Shown piece by piece: positions 14,113 to 20,630 of a stretch of DNA of 20,630 nt. The DNA comes from Nostoc sp. CHAB 5715. GTDB lineage: Bacteria > Cyanobacteriota > Cyanobacteriia > Cyanobacteriales > Nostocaceae. Made by a program: the position numbers and the translations under genes. The DNA lies in contig NZ_JAIVFR010000009.1 in NCBI RefSeq assembly GCF_020829685.1, positions 1-20,630 on the forward strand. Reading direction: 5' to 3'. The notes beneath the pieces were generated by a model, which ran no database searches, was not told the DNA's origin, and worked only from the letters and a program-made list of their open reading frames with translations. Within the stretch, counting starts at the first letter, position 1. Every line of letters begins with the position of its first letter.

Positions 14113-16260
14113 ATGCCAAAACAAATTATCATCGCGGAGCAGCACCAAATTGCTGCTGTCTTTTCTGAAGATCAAATACAGGAACTAGTTGTTGCTACGG
14201 GTCATCACCAAATAGGTGATATCTACTTAGGAGTAGTAGAAAACGTATTGCCTGGGATAGATGCGGCTTTTGTCAATATTGGCGACCCAGAGCGCAACGG
14301 TTTTATTCACGTCACCGACTTAGGGCCACTGAAGCTAAAGCGTACCGCAGCAGCAATTACAGAACTACTAGCACCACAGCAGAAAGTTTTGGTGCAAGTA
14401 ATGAAAGAGCCAACGGGGACAAAAGGCCCCCGGCTTACGGGTAATATCACCTTACCCGGACGCTACGTAGTACTGATGCCCTATGGTAGAGGTGTAAATT
14501 TATCCCGACGGATTAAAAGTGAAAGTGAGCGCAACCGCTTGCGGGCACTGGCGATTTTGGTCAAACCGGCGGGGATGGGTTTGCTTGTACGTACAGAAGC
14601 AGAAGGCAAACCCGAAGAAGCGATTATGGAAGATTTGGAATTGCTGCAAAAGCAATGGGAAGCCATTCAGCAGGAAGCGCATTCCACCCGTGCCCCAGCA
14701 CTACTCAACCGAGATGATGACTTCATTCAGCGCGTATTGCGAGATATGTACGGCGCGGATGTAAATCGGATTGTCGTGGATTCTAGTACTGGTTTGAAGC
14801 GCGTGAAGCAGTACTTGCAGAACTGGAGCGGAGGTCAAACACCACAAGGATTGTTGATTGACCATCACCGCGATCGCTCTCCAATTTTAGAGTACTTCCG
14901 CATCACTGCCGCGATTCGAGAAGCCCTCAAACCGAGATTAGACCTACCTTCTGGAGGCTACATTATCATTGAGCCGACAGAGGCGTTAACTGTAATTGAT
15001 GTTAACTCAGGTTCCTTCACGCGATCGGCAACAGCTAGAGAAACAGTTTTGTGGACAAACTGCGAAGCTGCAACAGAAATTGCTCGCCAGTTGCGTCTGC
15101 GAAATATCGCTGGGGTGATCGTTGTTGATTTTATTGATATGGAATCACGACGCGATCAACTGCAAGTTCTCGAACACTTTAATAAAGCACTCAAAGCAGA
15201 CAAAGCTCGTCCGCAAATTGCCCAACTCACCGAACTGGGTTTAGTAGAACTGACCCGCAAACGCCAAGGTCAAAATATTTACGAATTGTTTGGTGAAATT
15301 TGCCCCACCTGTGGCGGTTTAGGACATACTGTGCGTCTGCCTGGAGAAATGGAAAACCGATTACCAATACCAGCAGAAACACCAGAGCGTGAACGTGAGC
15401 GTTTTATATCCCTGCCTCACCGAGAACCACGTCAGCCATCTGCCCGCATCCCAGAATCTCGAGAAACCTATGATGGATTTGGGGAAGCATTGGACGGCGA
15501 CCTAGAATCGGGTAACCTAAATCTGATCAATCATCCTAGTTATCAAGACCTAAATGATAATAAGCGTCGTACCCGCACTCGCCGCAGTCGAATTCCCATC
15601 AATGGGTTAAACGGGAAAGATGAAGTTCGGGTTGTAGCCAATCCACTGACTTTTGTCAACGAGCCAGACTTAGACCTTGATATTGAACCAGAACTAGGAG
15701 TTGCACCAGAGATCCCCTCACCCACCCTTGGTAAACCAGGTTGGAGTGAAAGAGTAGAGCGCACTGTAGTAGATCGCACTGTAGATCGGACTGTAGATCG
15801 CGCTAAAATTACCAAGGCAGAGCCAGTCAAACCAGTGGTAGAACCACCGGAGATTAGAACTGTAGAAATGAGCCTCCAGGAACAGGATATCTTTGCTTTG
15901 ATGGGAATATCTCCCTTGGTGAAGTTAGAGCAAGAGGTTAAAAATCCCAAGTCTGTGATTATTAACGTGATTCAGCCAGGTCAACAGCCAACGACTCCAA
16001 CTCAATCAACCTTAGAATCAACTATTGTCCAAAAAGCAACACCTGAAATAATCCCAAGCAAGATACCAATACCAAAAGTTATTGAGCCAGAACAAAAACC
16101 TTTGATAGAAGAAACAACTGAACCATCTGAGTTGACTGCTAGCCCAAGGGGTAGCTTGTCTGCGAAAGCTTCCGCCAACGAAGATGAAAGTGATGCGAAC
16201 AGCGCCGCCACTGCTAGCCGTCGCCGTCGCCGTCGTTCCTCAGCGATCGAGGATAATTAA
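14113..16260 (+). CDS. rne: Ribonuclease E/G family endoribonuclease
   Basis: 715 residues. It cuts single-stranded RNA and initiates mRNA decay and RNA maturation. The S1 domain (~36-110, GDIYLGVVENVLPGIDAAFVNIG) is followed by a 5'-sensor region and the DNase I-like catalytic domain, with D296 (TVIDVNSGS) and D339 (VVDFIDM) spaced as E. coli D303/D346. The zinc-link is C397-x2-C400 (CPTCGG). From about residue 420 the protein is the poorly conserved cyanobacterial tail, ending in RRRRRRSSA (703-711), the nonapeptide reported to recruit polynucleotide phosphorylase in cyanobacteria. The tail carries a TVDR repeat (DNA 15762-15800). rnhB starts eight bases downstream, so they form an operon. 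The ATG at 14113 has no clear SD and follows a long structured leader. Confidence 0.96.
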   Translation: MPKQIIIAEQHQIAAVFSEDQIQELVVATGHHQIGDIYLGVVENVLPGIDAAFVNIGDPERNGFIHVTDLGPLKLKRTAAAITELLAPQQKVLVQVMKEPTGTKGPRLTGNITLPGRYVVLMPYGRGVNLSRRIKSESERNRLRALAILVKPAGMGLLVRTEAEGKPEEAIMEDLELLQKQWEAIQQEAHSTRAPALLNRDDDFIQRVLRDMYGADVNRIVVDSSTGLKRVKQYLQNWSGGQTPQGLLIDHHRDRSPILEYFRITAAIREALKPRLDLPSGGYIIIEPTEALTVIDVNSGSFTRSATARETVLWTNCEAATEIARQLRLRNIAGVIVVDFIDMESRRDQLQVLEHFNKALKADKARPQIAQLTELGLVELTRKRQGQNIYELFGEICPTCGGLGHTVRLPGEMENRLPIPAETPERERERFISLPHREPRQPSARIPESRETYDGFGEALDGDLESGNLNLINHPSYQDLNDNKRRTRTRRSRIPINGLNGKDEVRVVANPLTFVNEPDLDLDIEPELGVAPEIPSPTLGKPGWSERVERTVVDRTVDRTVDRAKITKAEPVKPVVEPPEIRTVEMSLQEQDIFALMGISPLVKLEQEVKNPKSVIINVIQPGQQPTTPTQSTLESTIVQKATPEIIPSKIPIPKVIEPEQKPLIEETTEPSELTASPRGSLSAKASANEDESDANSAATASRRRRRRSSAIEDN
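15762..15800. repeat. 12-bp tandem repeat inside rne
   Basis: CACTGTAGTAGATCG, CACTGTAGATCG and GACTGTAGATCG follow each other (15762-15776, 15777-15788, 15789-15800) and encode RTVVDRTVDRTVDR in the disordered tail. Unit lengths of 15 and 12 bp preserve the frame. Confidence 0.8.
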
Positions 16261-16268
16261 TTTGTTTT

Positions 16269-16925
16269 ATGGTAGAAACGTCGCCAACGCCCTTGGAACA
16301 ATCCAATTGGCTGGAGTTTTCTACCTTGTCAGGGATTCCAGGGTTGGTTGCAGGTGTGGATGAAGTAGGGCGAGGCGCTCTATTTGGGCCTGTGGTGGCG
16401 GCAGCAGTGATCCTACCAGATCATGCTTTGCCAATACTGATGGCAGCTAAAATCAAAGATAGTAAAAAGTTGTCTAGTTCTCGGAGAACTCAGCTAGCGC
16501 AGCAAATTTGTGGGCTGGCTATAGACTGGAAAATTGGGTTTGCTTCTACTGCCGAAATTGACAAGATAAATATTTTGCAAGCGACGCTGTTAGCAATGAA
16601 GCGGGCTGTACTGAAGTTAAAGTTACAGCCTGCACTCTGCTTGGTTGATGGTAATCAGTCAATCAAAGACTTGCTATTGCCGCAACAAACAATAATTAAG
16701 GGGGACGAGCGATCGCTCGCTATTGCCTCTGCTAGTATTGTCGCTAAGGTTTGGCGTGATGAACTGGTAGTGCGTCTAGCATTAAAATACCCTATGTACA
16801 GCCTGGAGTTTAACAAGGGTTATGGTAGCCAGAAGCACTTGCTGGCTCTGCAACAACATGGGCCCTCGCCTCTACATCGTCAGTCTTTTCGTCCTTGCCA
16901 AATCAAAATATCGAACGCTAAGTGA
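16269..16925 (+). CDS. rnhB: Ribonuclease HII
   Basis: 218 residues. It removes RNA from RNA-DNA hybrids and single ribonucleotides from DNA. The active-site set is visible: D31-E32 in GVDEVGRGALFGPVVAAA, D127 in CLVDGNQ and D164 in SASIVAKVWRDE. The GRG glycines and the KDSKKLSSSRR segment, which hold the hybrid backbone, are also present. The N-terminal ~25 residues form a short leader. The ATG at 16269 is eight bases after the rne stop; co-transcription with rne is well known in cyanobacteria. The 3' end faces the convergent DUF1997 gene only eight bases away, leaving no room for a classical terminator between them. Confidence 0.96.
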   Translation: MVETSPTPLEQSNWLEFSTLSGIPGLVAGVDEVGRGALFGPVVAAAVILPDHALPILMAAKIKDSKKLSSSRRTQLAQQICGLAIDWKIGFASTAEIDKINILQATLLAMKRAVLKLKLQPALCLVDGNQSIKDLLLPQQTIIKGDERSLAIASASIVAKVWRDELVVRLALKYPMYSLEFNKGYGSQKHLLALQQHGPSPLHRQSFRPCQIKISNAK

Positions 16926-16933
16926 TTAAATAA

Positions 16934-17521
16934 TTACTCAGCATTCAGGATTGGCAATTCAGTACTGTTACCACTAAGTCCTCTATCTTTGGTTTGTGAT
17001 ATCACCCAGTAGCGATAATCCGCCAAAAGTTGATTTAATAACCGTTGCTTAACCGATAACAGTACGCTTTTGAGCAAAGCATTGCCAGTAGTTTCTAAAA
17101 TCGGCTTAGGAGTGAAGGAAAATGGCGGTGGCAAATCTACCAGCACTTCTAAATCAGCCCTTCCTTGCAGGCGAGTACCAGTGCTTAACTCTTTGGGAGA
17201 CAAATGCCCTTTTAAATTGAGAGCAAAGCGTTGGTTAATATACTCGAAGCCCAGGATTTCACAGCCTAGCGATCGCAAATAAATTATTCCATTTGATTCT
17301 GCCCAAACTCTCATGTCTACAGTAGGTTGAATACTCAATGACATAAAAGTTAACGGACGCATTTTCAAGCGAAATACTTCCTCAGAAAGCTGCTCAATTC
17401 TACTGTTGTCAGTCAAAGCCTTAACTAGACGTTGAGGCTGGCGCAAGTAGTGCTGAATGGGAATAGGCTGCTCTGGAACAGCGATTTCAACCGATTGGGA
17501 GGCAGTAAACCGGGTAGCCAT
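16934..17521 (-). CDS. DUF1997 family protein
   Basis: 195 residues, soluble. The sequence (FTASQSVEIAVPEQPIPIQHYLRQPQRLVKAL; FRLKMRPLTFMSLSIQPTVDMRVW; LRGHL-like LNLKGHLSPKELSTGTRLQGRADLEV) matches the cyanobacteria/plant DUF1997 family, which is predicted to have a START/polyketide-cyclase-like beta-sheet fold; no biochemical function is established. The ATG at 17521 is at the expected domain edge. It is convergent with rnhB; the rne-rnhB-DUF1997 arrangement is common in Nostoc-type genomes as far as I recall. Upstream it is bordered by the nested inverted-repeat element 17581-17986. Confidence 0.85.
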   Translation of the reverse strand: MATRFTASQSVEIAVPEQPIPIQHYLRQPQRLVKALTDNSRIEQLSEEVFRLKMRPLTFMSLSIQPTVDMRVWAESNGIIYLRSLGCEILGFEYINQRFALNLKGHLSPKELSTGTRLQGRADLEVLVDLPPPFSFTPKPILETTGNALLKSVLLSVKQRLLNQLLADYRYWVISQTKDRGLSGNSTELPILNAE

Positions 17522-17580
17522 GAGCGGATAAAAATATCTGTTTCTTAATTTTAATATTTTTTAATAAATTAAATTTGATT

Positions 17581-17986
17581 TAGGACTTACGCACTGTAGA
17601 AATGCATCGTGATGTGCATTACCTAAAATAGGAAGTTTTCAGGTTTTTCTTAATTATCCTGCGATCGTAAATAGACCATGCTGTAGGGGCACAGCATTGC
17701 TCATTGGTGTCAACTTAAGCTATAGATAGCTTAACTGTTGGCTTCCTCACCCGCCTCGAACTAAAGTTCAAGGCTAATAGCTAAAGTCTACTGAAGTAGA
17801 CTAAAAATTTTTCGGATTATTTAGTCATCAAAAGATGACTTAAGCTATTAGCAAGGAACTTCAGTTCCTTGCGGGACATGGCTTTTACGTTAAGTTGACA
17901 CGTATGAACTTTGCTGTGCCCCTACGAAAGATATGGTTTTTAACCTTAATCCATATTTGGTATTTCTTGTCAATGCGTAAGTCCTA
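17581..17986. mobile_element. Nested inverted-repeat (MITE-like) element, 406 bp
   Basis: The outer ends TAGGACTTACGCA (17581-17593) and TGCGTAAGTCCTA (17974-17986) are exact complements and equal the ends of the element at 3521-3726. Inside lie three further complementary pairs in register: GTAGGGGCACAGCA 17683-17696 with 17912-17925 (exact); GTGTCAACTTAA 17707-17718 with 17890-17901 (exact); and 28-base arms 17758-17785 with 17840-17867 (about 23 of 28 match). The centre holds two small hairpins (17785-17802 and 17823-17840). No open frame of note. It lies between DUF1997 and pyrB. Flanking 5-mers do not match, but TA borders both ends, compatible with TA target duplication. Confidence 0.8.
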
Positions 17987-18004
17987 GTAATAATTCTAAG
18001 CATG

Positions 18005-18030
18005 TAGAGACGCAATATATTGCGTCTCTA
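18005..18030. repeat. 26-bp perfect palindrome
   Basis: A perfect palindrome with arms TAGAGACGCAATA / TATTGCGTCTCTA, 18 bp beyond the nested element and 95 bp beyond the pyrB stop. It shares the AGACGC...GCGTCT ends with the two palindromes inside the radical SAM-DUF2344 gene (12298-12348), so it is probably another member of that repeat family. Confidence 0.9.
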
Positions 18031-18124
18031 TTCACGGGAAACGTCTCATCATCTTAAGTCAAAGGTCTTCGCAGTCGTTGTTCTAATGAAACCAGGTCTA
18101 CTTGTAGTCACTCAAGGATACCAA

Positions 18125-19231
18125 TTAAGCCTTACCGCTACCTAACAAATACAGCAACGCCATACGAACGGCGACACCACTGGTAACTTGCGATTGAATG
18201 AGACTAAATTCTGGGTCATCCATCAATTCAGAACTAATTTCGACACCACGGTTAACTGGGCCTGGATGCAAAACTTTGACGTTAGGTTTACAAAGTTGCA
18301 GTTTTGTGCTTGTAATGCCAAATAGCTGATGATATTCTCGCAAACTTGGCAGTAAATGAGCCGTCATGCGTTCTTTTTGTAGACGTAAAGTCATGACAAA
18401 ATCGGCATTCTGCAAAGCTGGTTCTAGTTGCCAGTGGAGAAAAAGTTGGGGAGTGGGGAGTGGGGAGTAGGGAGTAGGGGATGAGGGGGATGAGGGGGAT
18501 GAGGGGGATGAGGGGGATGAGGGGGATGAGGGGGATGAGGAGATAATAAACTGCTGATTCTTGACTCCTGCCTCTTCCAAGATATACTCGGCAAATAATT
18601 TGGGTAAGAGGGTGGGTGGGGCTGCGAGATGCACTTCGGCACCACTGGCAATTAAACTCCAAATATTTGATCGCGCCACGCGAGAATGCAGAATATCCCC
18701 AACAATGGCAATCTTTTTACCCTTTAAAAGTTCTAGTCGGGGACTGGCTGGATCAATTAGAGTACAAATGGTAAATAAGTCTAGCAGTGCTTGGGAAGGA
18801 TGCTCATGTTGACCATCACCAGCATTGAGGACGCTAACTTTTACACCTAGACGATCCATTTCAGCCGCGATCGCATTCGGTACTCCTGCCTCTCGATGGC
18901 GGACTACCATAATATCAGTTCCCATAGCCAAATAGGTTTTCGCCGTGTCGAGAATTGTTTCTCCCTTAGTCATAGAAGATGTGGCTGCGGCGAAGTTCAG
19001 CGTATCTGCACTTAAACGTTTCGCAGCAAGTTCAAAACTGCTCCGGGTGCGGGTAGACGATTCAAAAAATAAATTTGCCACCACCTGTCCCTGCAAGGTT
19101 GGTACTTTCTTCGTCCGCCGTGATAGTACCTCTTGAAAACTGGCCGCAGTTTGCAAAACTGTATTATATTCAGCCGCCGTGAAGTCAGCTAGGGAAAGAA
19201 CGTGATGACGATTCCAGGTGGTAGTAGGCAT
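18125..19231 (-). CDS. pyrB: Aspartate carbamoyltransferase catalytic chain
   Basis: 368 residues from the ATG at 19231 ([17 protein letters not shown]). It condenses carbamoyl phosphate with aspartate in pyrimidine synthesis. Signature residues: [10 protein letters not shown] (carbamoyl-phosphate loop, S59-T60-R61-T62), [10 protein letters not shown] (H144), [10 protein letters not shown] (aspartate-binding Arg/Gln region, ~280-289) and [10 protein letters not shown]. The chain is about 30 residues longer than usual. Residues ~231-262 are a Ser-Pro-Ser tripeptide repeat plus TPYSPLPTP, encoded by the 9-bp minisatellite at 18481-18540 and adjoining GGGAGT repeats; they fall in a loop of the aspartate domain before the strand [11 protein letters not shown]. 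The frame is intact, so the enzyme is presumably functional. An upstream in-frame start at 19288 reads through repeat DNA and is rejected. Confidence 0.95.
   Translation of the reverse strand: MPTTTWNRHHVLSLADFTAAEYNTVLQTAASFQEVLSRRTKKVPTLQGQVVANLFFESSTRTRSSFELAAKRLSADTLNFAAATSSMTKGETILDTAKTYLAMGTDIMVVRHREAGVPNAIAAEMDRLGVKVSVLNAGDGQHEHPSQALLDLFTICTLIDPASPRLELLKGKKIAIVGDILHSRVARSNIWSLIASGAEVHLAAPPTLLPKLFAEYILEEAGVKNQQFIISSSPSSPSSPSSPSSPSSPSSPTPYSPLPTPQLFLHWQLEPALQNADFVMTLRLQKERMTAHLLPSLREYHQLFGITSTKLQLCKPNVKVLHPGPVNRGVEISSELMDDPEFSLIQSQVTSGVAVRMALLYLLGSGKA
18446..18543. repeat. Minisatellite inside pyrB (9-bp ATGAGGGGG units)
   Basis: Six exact units of ATGAGGGGG (18481-18534) and a partial seventh, preceded by GGGAGTGGGGAGTAGGGAGT-type repeats (18449-18480). 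On the coding strand each 9-bp unit encodes Ser-Pro-Ser, so change in copy number keeps the reading frame. Confidence 0.93.
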
Positions 19232-19445
19232 AGAATTTCGGGAGTGGGGAGTGGGCTGTACCTCATGTAAACGAGAACCGCTATACAAGAATTTCTGTCT
19301 GAGTAACTTCTACAGATTCCTCTTGCTGTGTGTAACTTTGATACTTATCTGTCTGATCTTGAGGAAGTGGGGATGATCTATTGGGAGATGGCATAGTTTT
19401 AGTTCCGATAACAGTAGATGGGGAGTGGGGAGTGGGGAGTGGCAA
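19232..19445. repeat. pyrB upstream region with GGGGAGT repeats
   Basis: GGGAGTGGGGAGTGGG at 19240-19255 sits 9 bp upstream of the pyrB start codon, and a longer run, three GGGGAGT units plus GG, at 19420-19442 precedes the divergent four-helix gene. A 37-codon minus-strand frame (19281-19394, Ser/Gln/Thr-rich, ending EVTQTEILV) lies between them and cannot be supported as a gene. pyrB's promoter should be here, but none is obvious. Confidence 0.6.
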
Positions 19446-19835
19446 ATGACAGTTTCTGAAATTCGATCTTATCAAGATTTAAGAGTTTGGCAAGAAGGCA
19501 TGAATTTAGCTGAAGCTTGCTATCAGCTAACGATTGCATTTCCAAAAGAGGAACTTTACGGAATGACTTCACAGATTCGTCGGGCAGCTGTATCAATTCC
19601 AGCAAATATAGCTGAGGGCTATGGGCGAGAGTATCGCCCGGAATACATAAAATTTCTCCGAATAGCACAAGGCTCTCTCAAAGAACTCGAAACTCATTTG
19701 TTACTATCAACGAGAGCCAAAGTTGGACTTACAGATACTCAACTAGTCACCCCTATTTTAAAGCAATGTGAATCTGTAGGAAGACTACTCCGTGCTTTAA
19801 TTCGTTCTTTAGAGAAGAAGGGGAGTAGGGAGTAG
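19446..19835 (+). CDS. Four-helix-bundle protein (S23 / intervening-sequence type)
   Basis: 129 residues from the ATG at 19446 (MTVSEIRSYQDLRVWQEGM); the frame extends seven codons upstream only through repeat DNA. The pattern RVWQEGMNLAEACYQLTIAFPKEELYGMTSQIRRAAVSIPANIAEGYGR, followed by YIKFLRIAQGSLKELETHLLL, is diagnostic of the TIGR02436 four-helix bundle family, first met as proteins encoded in 23S rRNA intervening sequences. The molecular role is not established. No rRNA is near, so this is the free-standing type common in cyanobacteria. The final residues KKGSRE and the stop are read from a GGGGAGTAGGGAGTAG repeat, so the native C-terminus may have been trimmed or replaced. The gene is flanked by similar repeats on both sides. 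Confidence 0.88.
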   Translation: MTVSEIRSYQDLRVWQEGMNLAEACYQLTIAFPKEELYGMTSQIRRAAVSIPANIAEGYGREYRPEYIKFLRIAQGSLKELETHLLLSTRAKVGLTDTQLVTPILKQCESVGRLLRALIRSLEKKGSRE

Positions 19836-19852
19836 GGAGTAGGGAATAGGGA
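19820..19852. repeat. GGGAGTA repeat overlapping the end of the four-helix gene
   Basis: GGGGAGTAGGGAGTAGGGAG and one or two more degenerate units. It supplies the last codons and the stop TAG (19833-19835) of the four-helix gene. Confidence 0.85.
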
Positions 19853-19990
19853 ATTACACTTGATGTGAATTAAAAAATCCCATTTTTCCATAAGGGTTTC
19901 CAAGCTTGGACAAAACCATGATTTTGGAATTATTAACGAAACTGAAAGGTTTCCAACGACTCAATTCACATTAGACGTAAATTTCAATCT

Positions 19991-20055
19991 TCCCCACTCC
20001 CAACTCCCCCATCCCCCATCCCCCACTCCCCACTCCCCACTCCCCACTCCCCACT
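19991..20055. repeat. C-rich minisatellite directly before the Hpt gene
   Basis: Repeats of TCCCCAC, TCCCCCA and similar, in the opposite orientation to the GGGGAGT repeats at 19420 and 19820. The block ends one base before the ATG at 20057. Between 19836 and 19990 there is only a 9-bp inverted pair ATGTGAATT (19863-19871) / AATTCACAT (19963-19971). Confidence 0.88.
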
Positions 20056-20056
20056 T

Positions 20057-20630
20057 ATGATTACAGATAACGAAATTCGTGAACAAGGATACATCTACTT
20101 TCTGGCTGAAGCCCCAGAATTAGTCCAAATTATTGAACAAGAACTATTTAGCTTATCGGAAGGTTATAGCATTGCTAAAGTTCATAATTTAATGCGGGCT
20201 ACTCATACACTTAAAGGTGGTGCTGCTAATGTTGGGCTAGAAGTAATTAAGATGATAGCCCATTTTTTAGAAGATGTATTTAAGGCTCTATATAATCCAA
20301 ATGTGGTAGTTGATGCCGAATTACAAACACTTTTGTTACAAGCTTATGAGTGTCTTAGCATAGCATTAAATACCGAATTAATCGGCAGTACTGTTAATGA
20401 TGAAGAACTGCTTCATCGAACGAGTTCAGTGTTTGCACAGTTGCAAGAAAAGCTGGGTGATGCATTTGGTGCTGAGACTCATATTCCCACTTCCGAAGAA
20501 TTGGGATTTGATATTGTCCAGTCCGTTTTTGAAGTGGGAGTAGAGCAACGTCTAAACAGTATTCTTGAAGCTGTTAAAAATCCACCAAGTTATGAAGAAT
20601 TTATCGAGTTTTTACACTCTCAAGCTGAGG
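20057..20630 (+). CDS. Hpt-domain start of a CheA-like/hybrid histidine kinase (partial)
   Basis: 191 codons are open to the right edge. Residues 1-110 form an Hpt domain: EQGYIYFLAEAPELVQIIEQELFSL, then LMRATHTLKGGAANVGL with H50 as the phosphoacceptor (HTLKGG), then a helical pair. A second, more degenerate helical segment follows (LGFDIVQSVFEVGVEQRLNSILEAV). This arrangement is typical of large cyanobacterial CheA-type kinases that control phototaxis, pilus or hormogonium chemotaxis-like systems, but the kinase part is outside the window. The ATG at 20057 is chosen because the Hpt domain begins there; it is preceded directly by C-rich repeats with no Shine-Dalgarno sequence. Confidence 0.85.
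   Translation, partial: MITDNEIREQGYIYFLAEAPELVQIIEQELFSLSEGYSIAKVHNLMRATHTLKGGAANVGLEVIKMIAHFLEDVFKALYNPNVVVDAELQTLLLQAYECLSIALNTELIGSTVNDEELLHRTSSVFAQLQEKLGDAFGAETHIPTSEELGFDIVQSVFEVGVEQRLNSILEAVKNPPSYEEFIEFLHSQAE

Larger units (their letters stand above)
523..18874. repeat. HIP1 octamers (GCGATCGC) scattered through the window
   Basis: At least 17 exact copies begin at 523, 1059, 4291, 4591, 6658, 7168, 7459, 8678, 10759, 10841, 12082, 12186, 13060, 14870, 16709, 17269 and 18867, in genes and between them. Such over-representation is a hallmark of many cyanobacterial genomes. None lies in the last 1.7 kb, and none lies in either inverted-repeat element. Confidence 0.95.

Noticed and set aside
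18288..18662. Two alternative minus-strand frames over the pyrB minisatellite (Ile-Pro-Leu and His-Pro-Pro repeats)
   Set aside because: They exist only because a 9-bp repeat is open in all frames; pyrB itself is clearly the gene.
18125..19288. Longer pyrB start at 19288
   Set aside because: The extra 19 residues are read from GGGGAGT repeat DNA; the internal ATG at 19231 begins the conserved enzyme sequence.
19281..19394. 37-codon Ser/Gln-rich frame upstream of pyrB
   Set aside because: Too short, no ribosome binding site that I trust, and no recognisable similarity; may be chance between two repeats.
19446..19835. Diversity-generating retroelement Avd protein, which is also a four-helix bundle
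   Set aside because: No reverse transcriptase, template repeat or variable repeat is nearby; the SIPANIAEGYGR pattern fits the general S23 family.

Overview
The window looks like chromosome from a filamentous, heterocyst-type cyanobacterium of the Nostoc/Anabaena group. The evidence is at least 17 copies of the HIP1 octamer GCGATCGC, short dispersed repeats typical of these genomes (TAATGAC-like, AATTCGT-like, GGGGAGT minisatellites), and a gene set of cyanobacteria-restricted families (DUF4079, DUF1830, DUF1997, a DICT sensory protein, and an RNase E ending in RRRRRRSSA). No rRNA, tRNA, CRISPR array or intact insertion sequence was recognised.

Layout. 1-1300: the start of a probable secreted protein running off the left edge, a DUF4079 membrane protein, a G-rich/C-rich repeat block, and a DUF1830 protein with a clear terminator. 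1895-3484: a large radical SAM protein. 3521-3726: a small element with perfect 16-bp inverted ends. 3787-5810: a DICT sensor with a degenerate HD-GYP-like half, coupled by an ATGA overlap to a pentapeptide-repeat protein. 5823-7413: a patch of very small genes and debris, with two orphan antitoxins, a PIN toxin apparently cut after its first few codons, two coupled hypothetical genes, and duplicated fragments. 7451-8628: a CPBP (CAAX-like) membrane protease and ClpS. 8925-9613: two cyanobacterial hypothetical proteins. 10073-10402: a STAS protein. 10551-16925: a B12-binding/radical SAM-DUF2344 protein, then rne and rnhB, an RNA-metabolism cluster with a structured 850-bp leader before rne. 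16934-17521: DUF1997, convergent with rnhB. 17581-17986: a second, nested inverted-repeat element with the same ends as the first. 18125-19231: pyrB carrying an in-frame 9-bp minisatellite. 19446-19835: a four-helix-bundle (S23-type) gene embedded in GGGGAGT repeats. 20057-end: the Hpt start of a CheA-like kinase.

Most genes are housekeeping or lineage-conserved. The unusual feature is repeat DNA invading or abutting coding sequence: a palindrome read in two frames inside the radical SAM-DUF2344 protein, a minisatellite inside ATCase, a repeat-supplied stop codon in the four-helix gene, and repeats touching the Hpt gene's start codon. Two non-autonomous elements share terminal sequences, and one contains several inverted repeats nested inside each other. 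I did not find a convincing new defence or biosynthetic system. The best functional leads are the DICT/degenerate-HD/pentapeptide pair and the radical SAM-DUF2344/rne/rnhB cluster.
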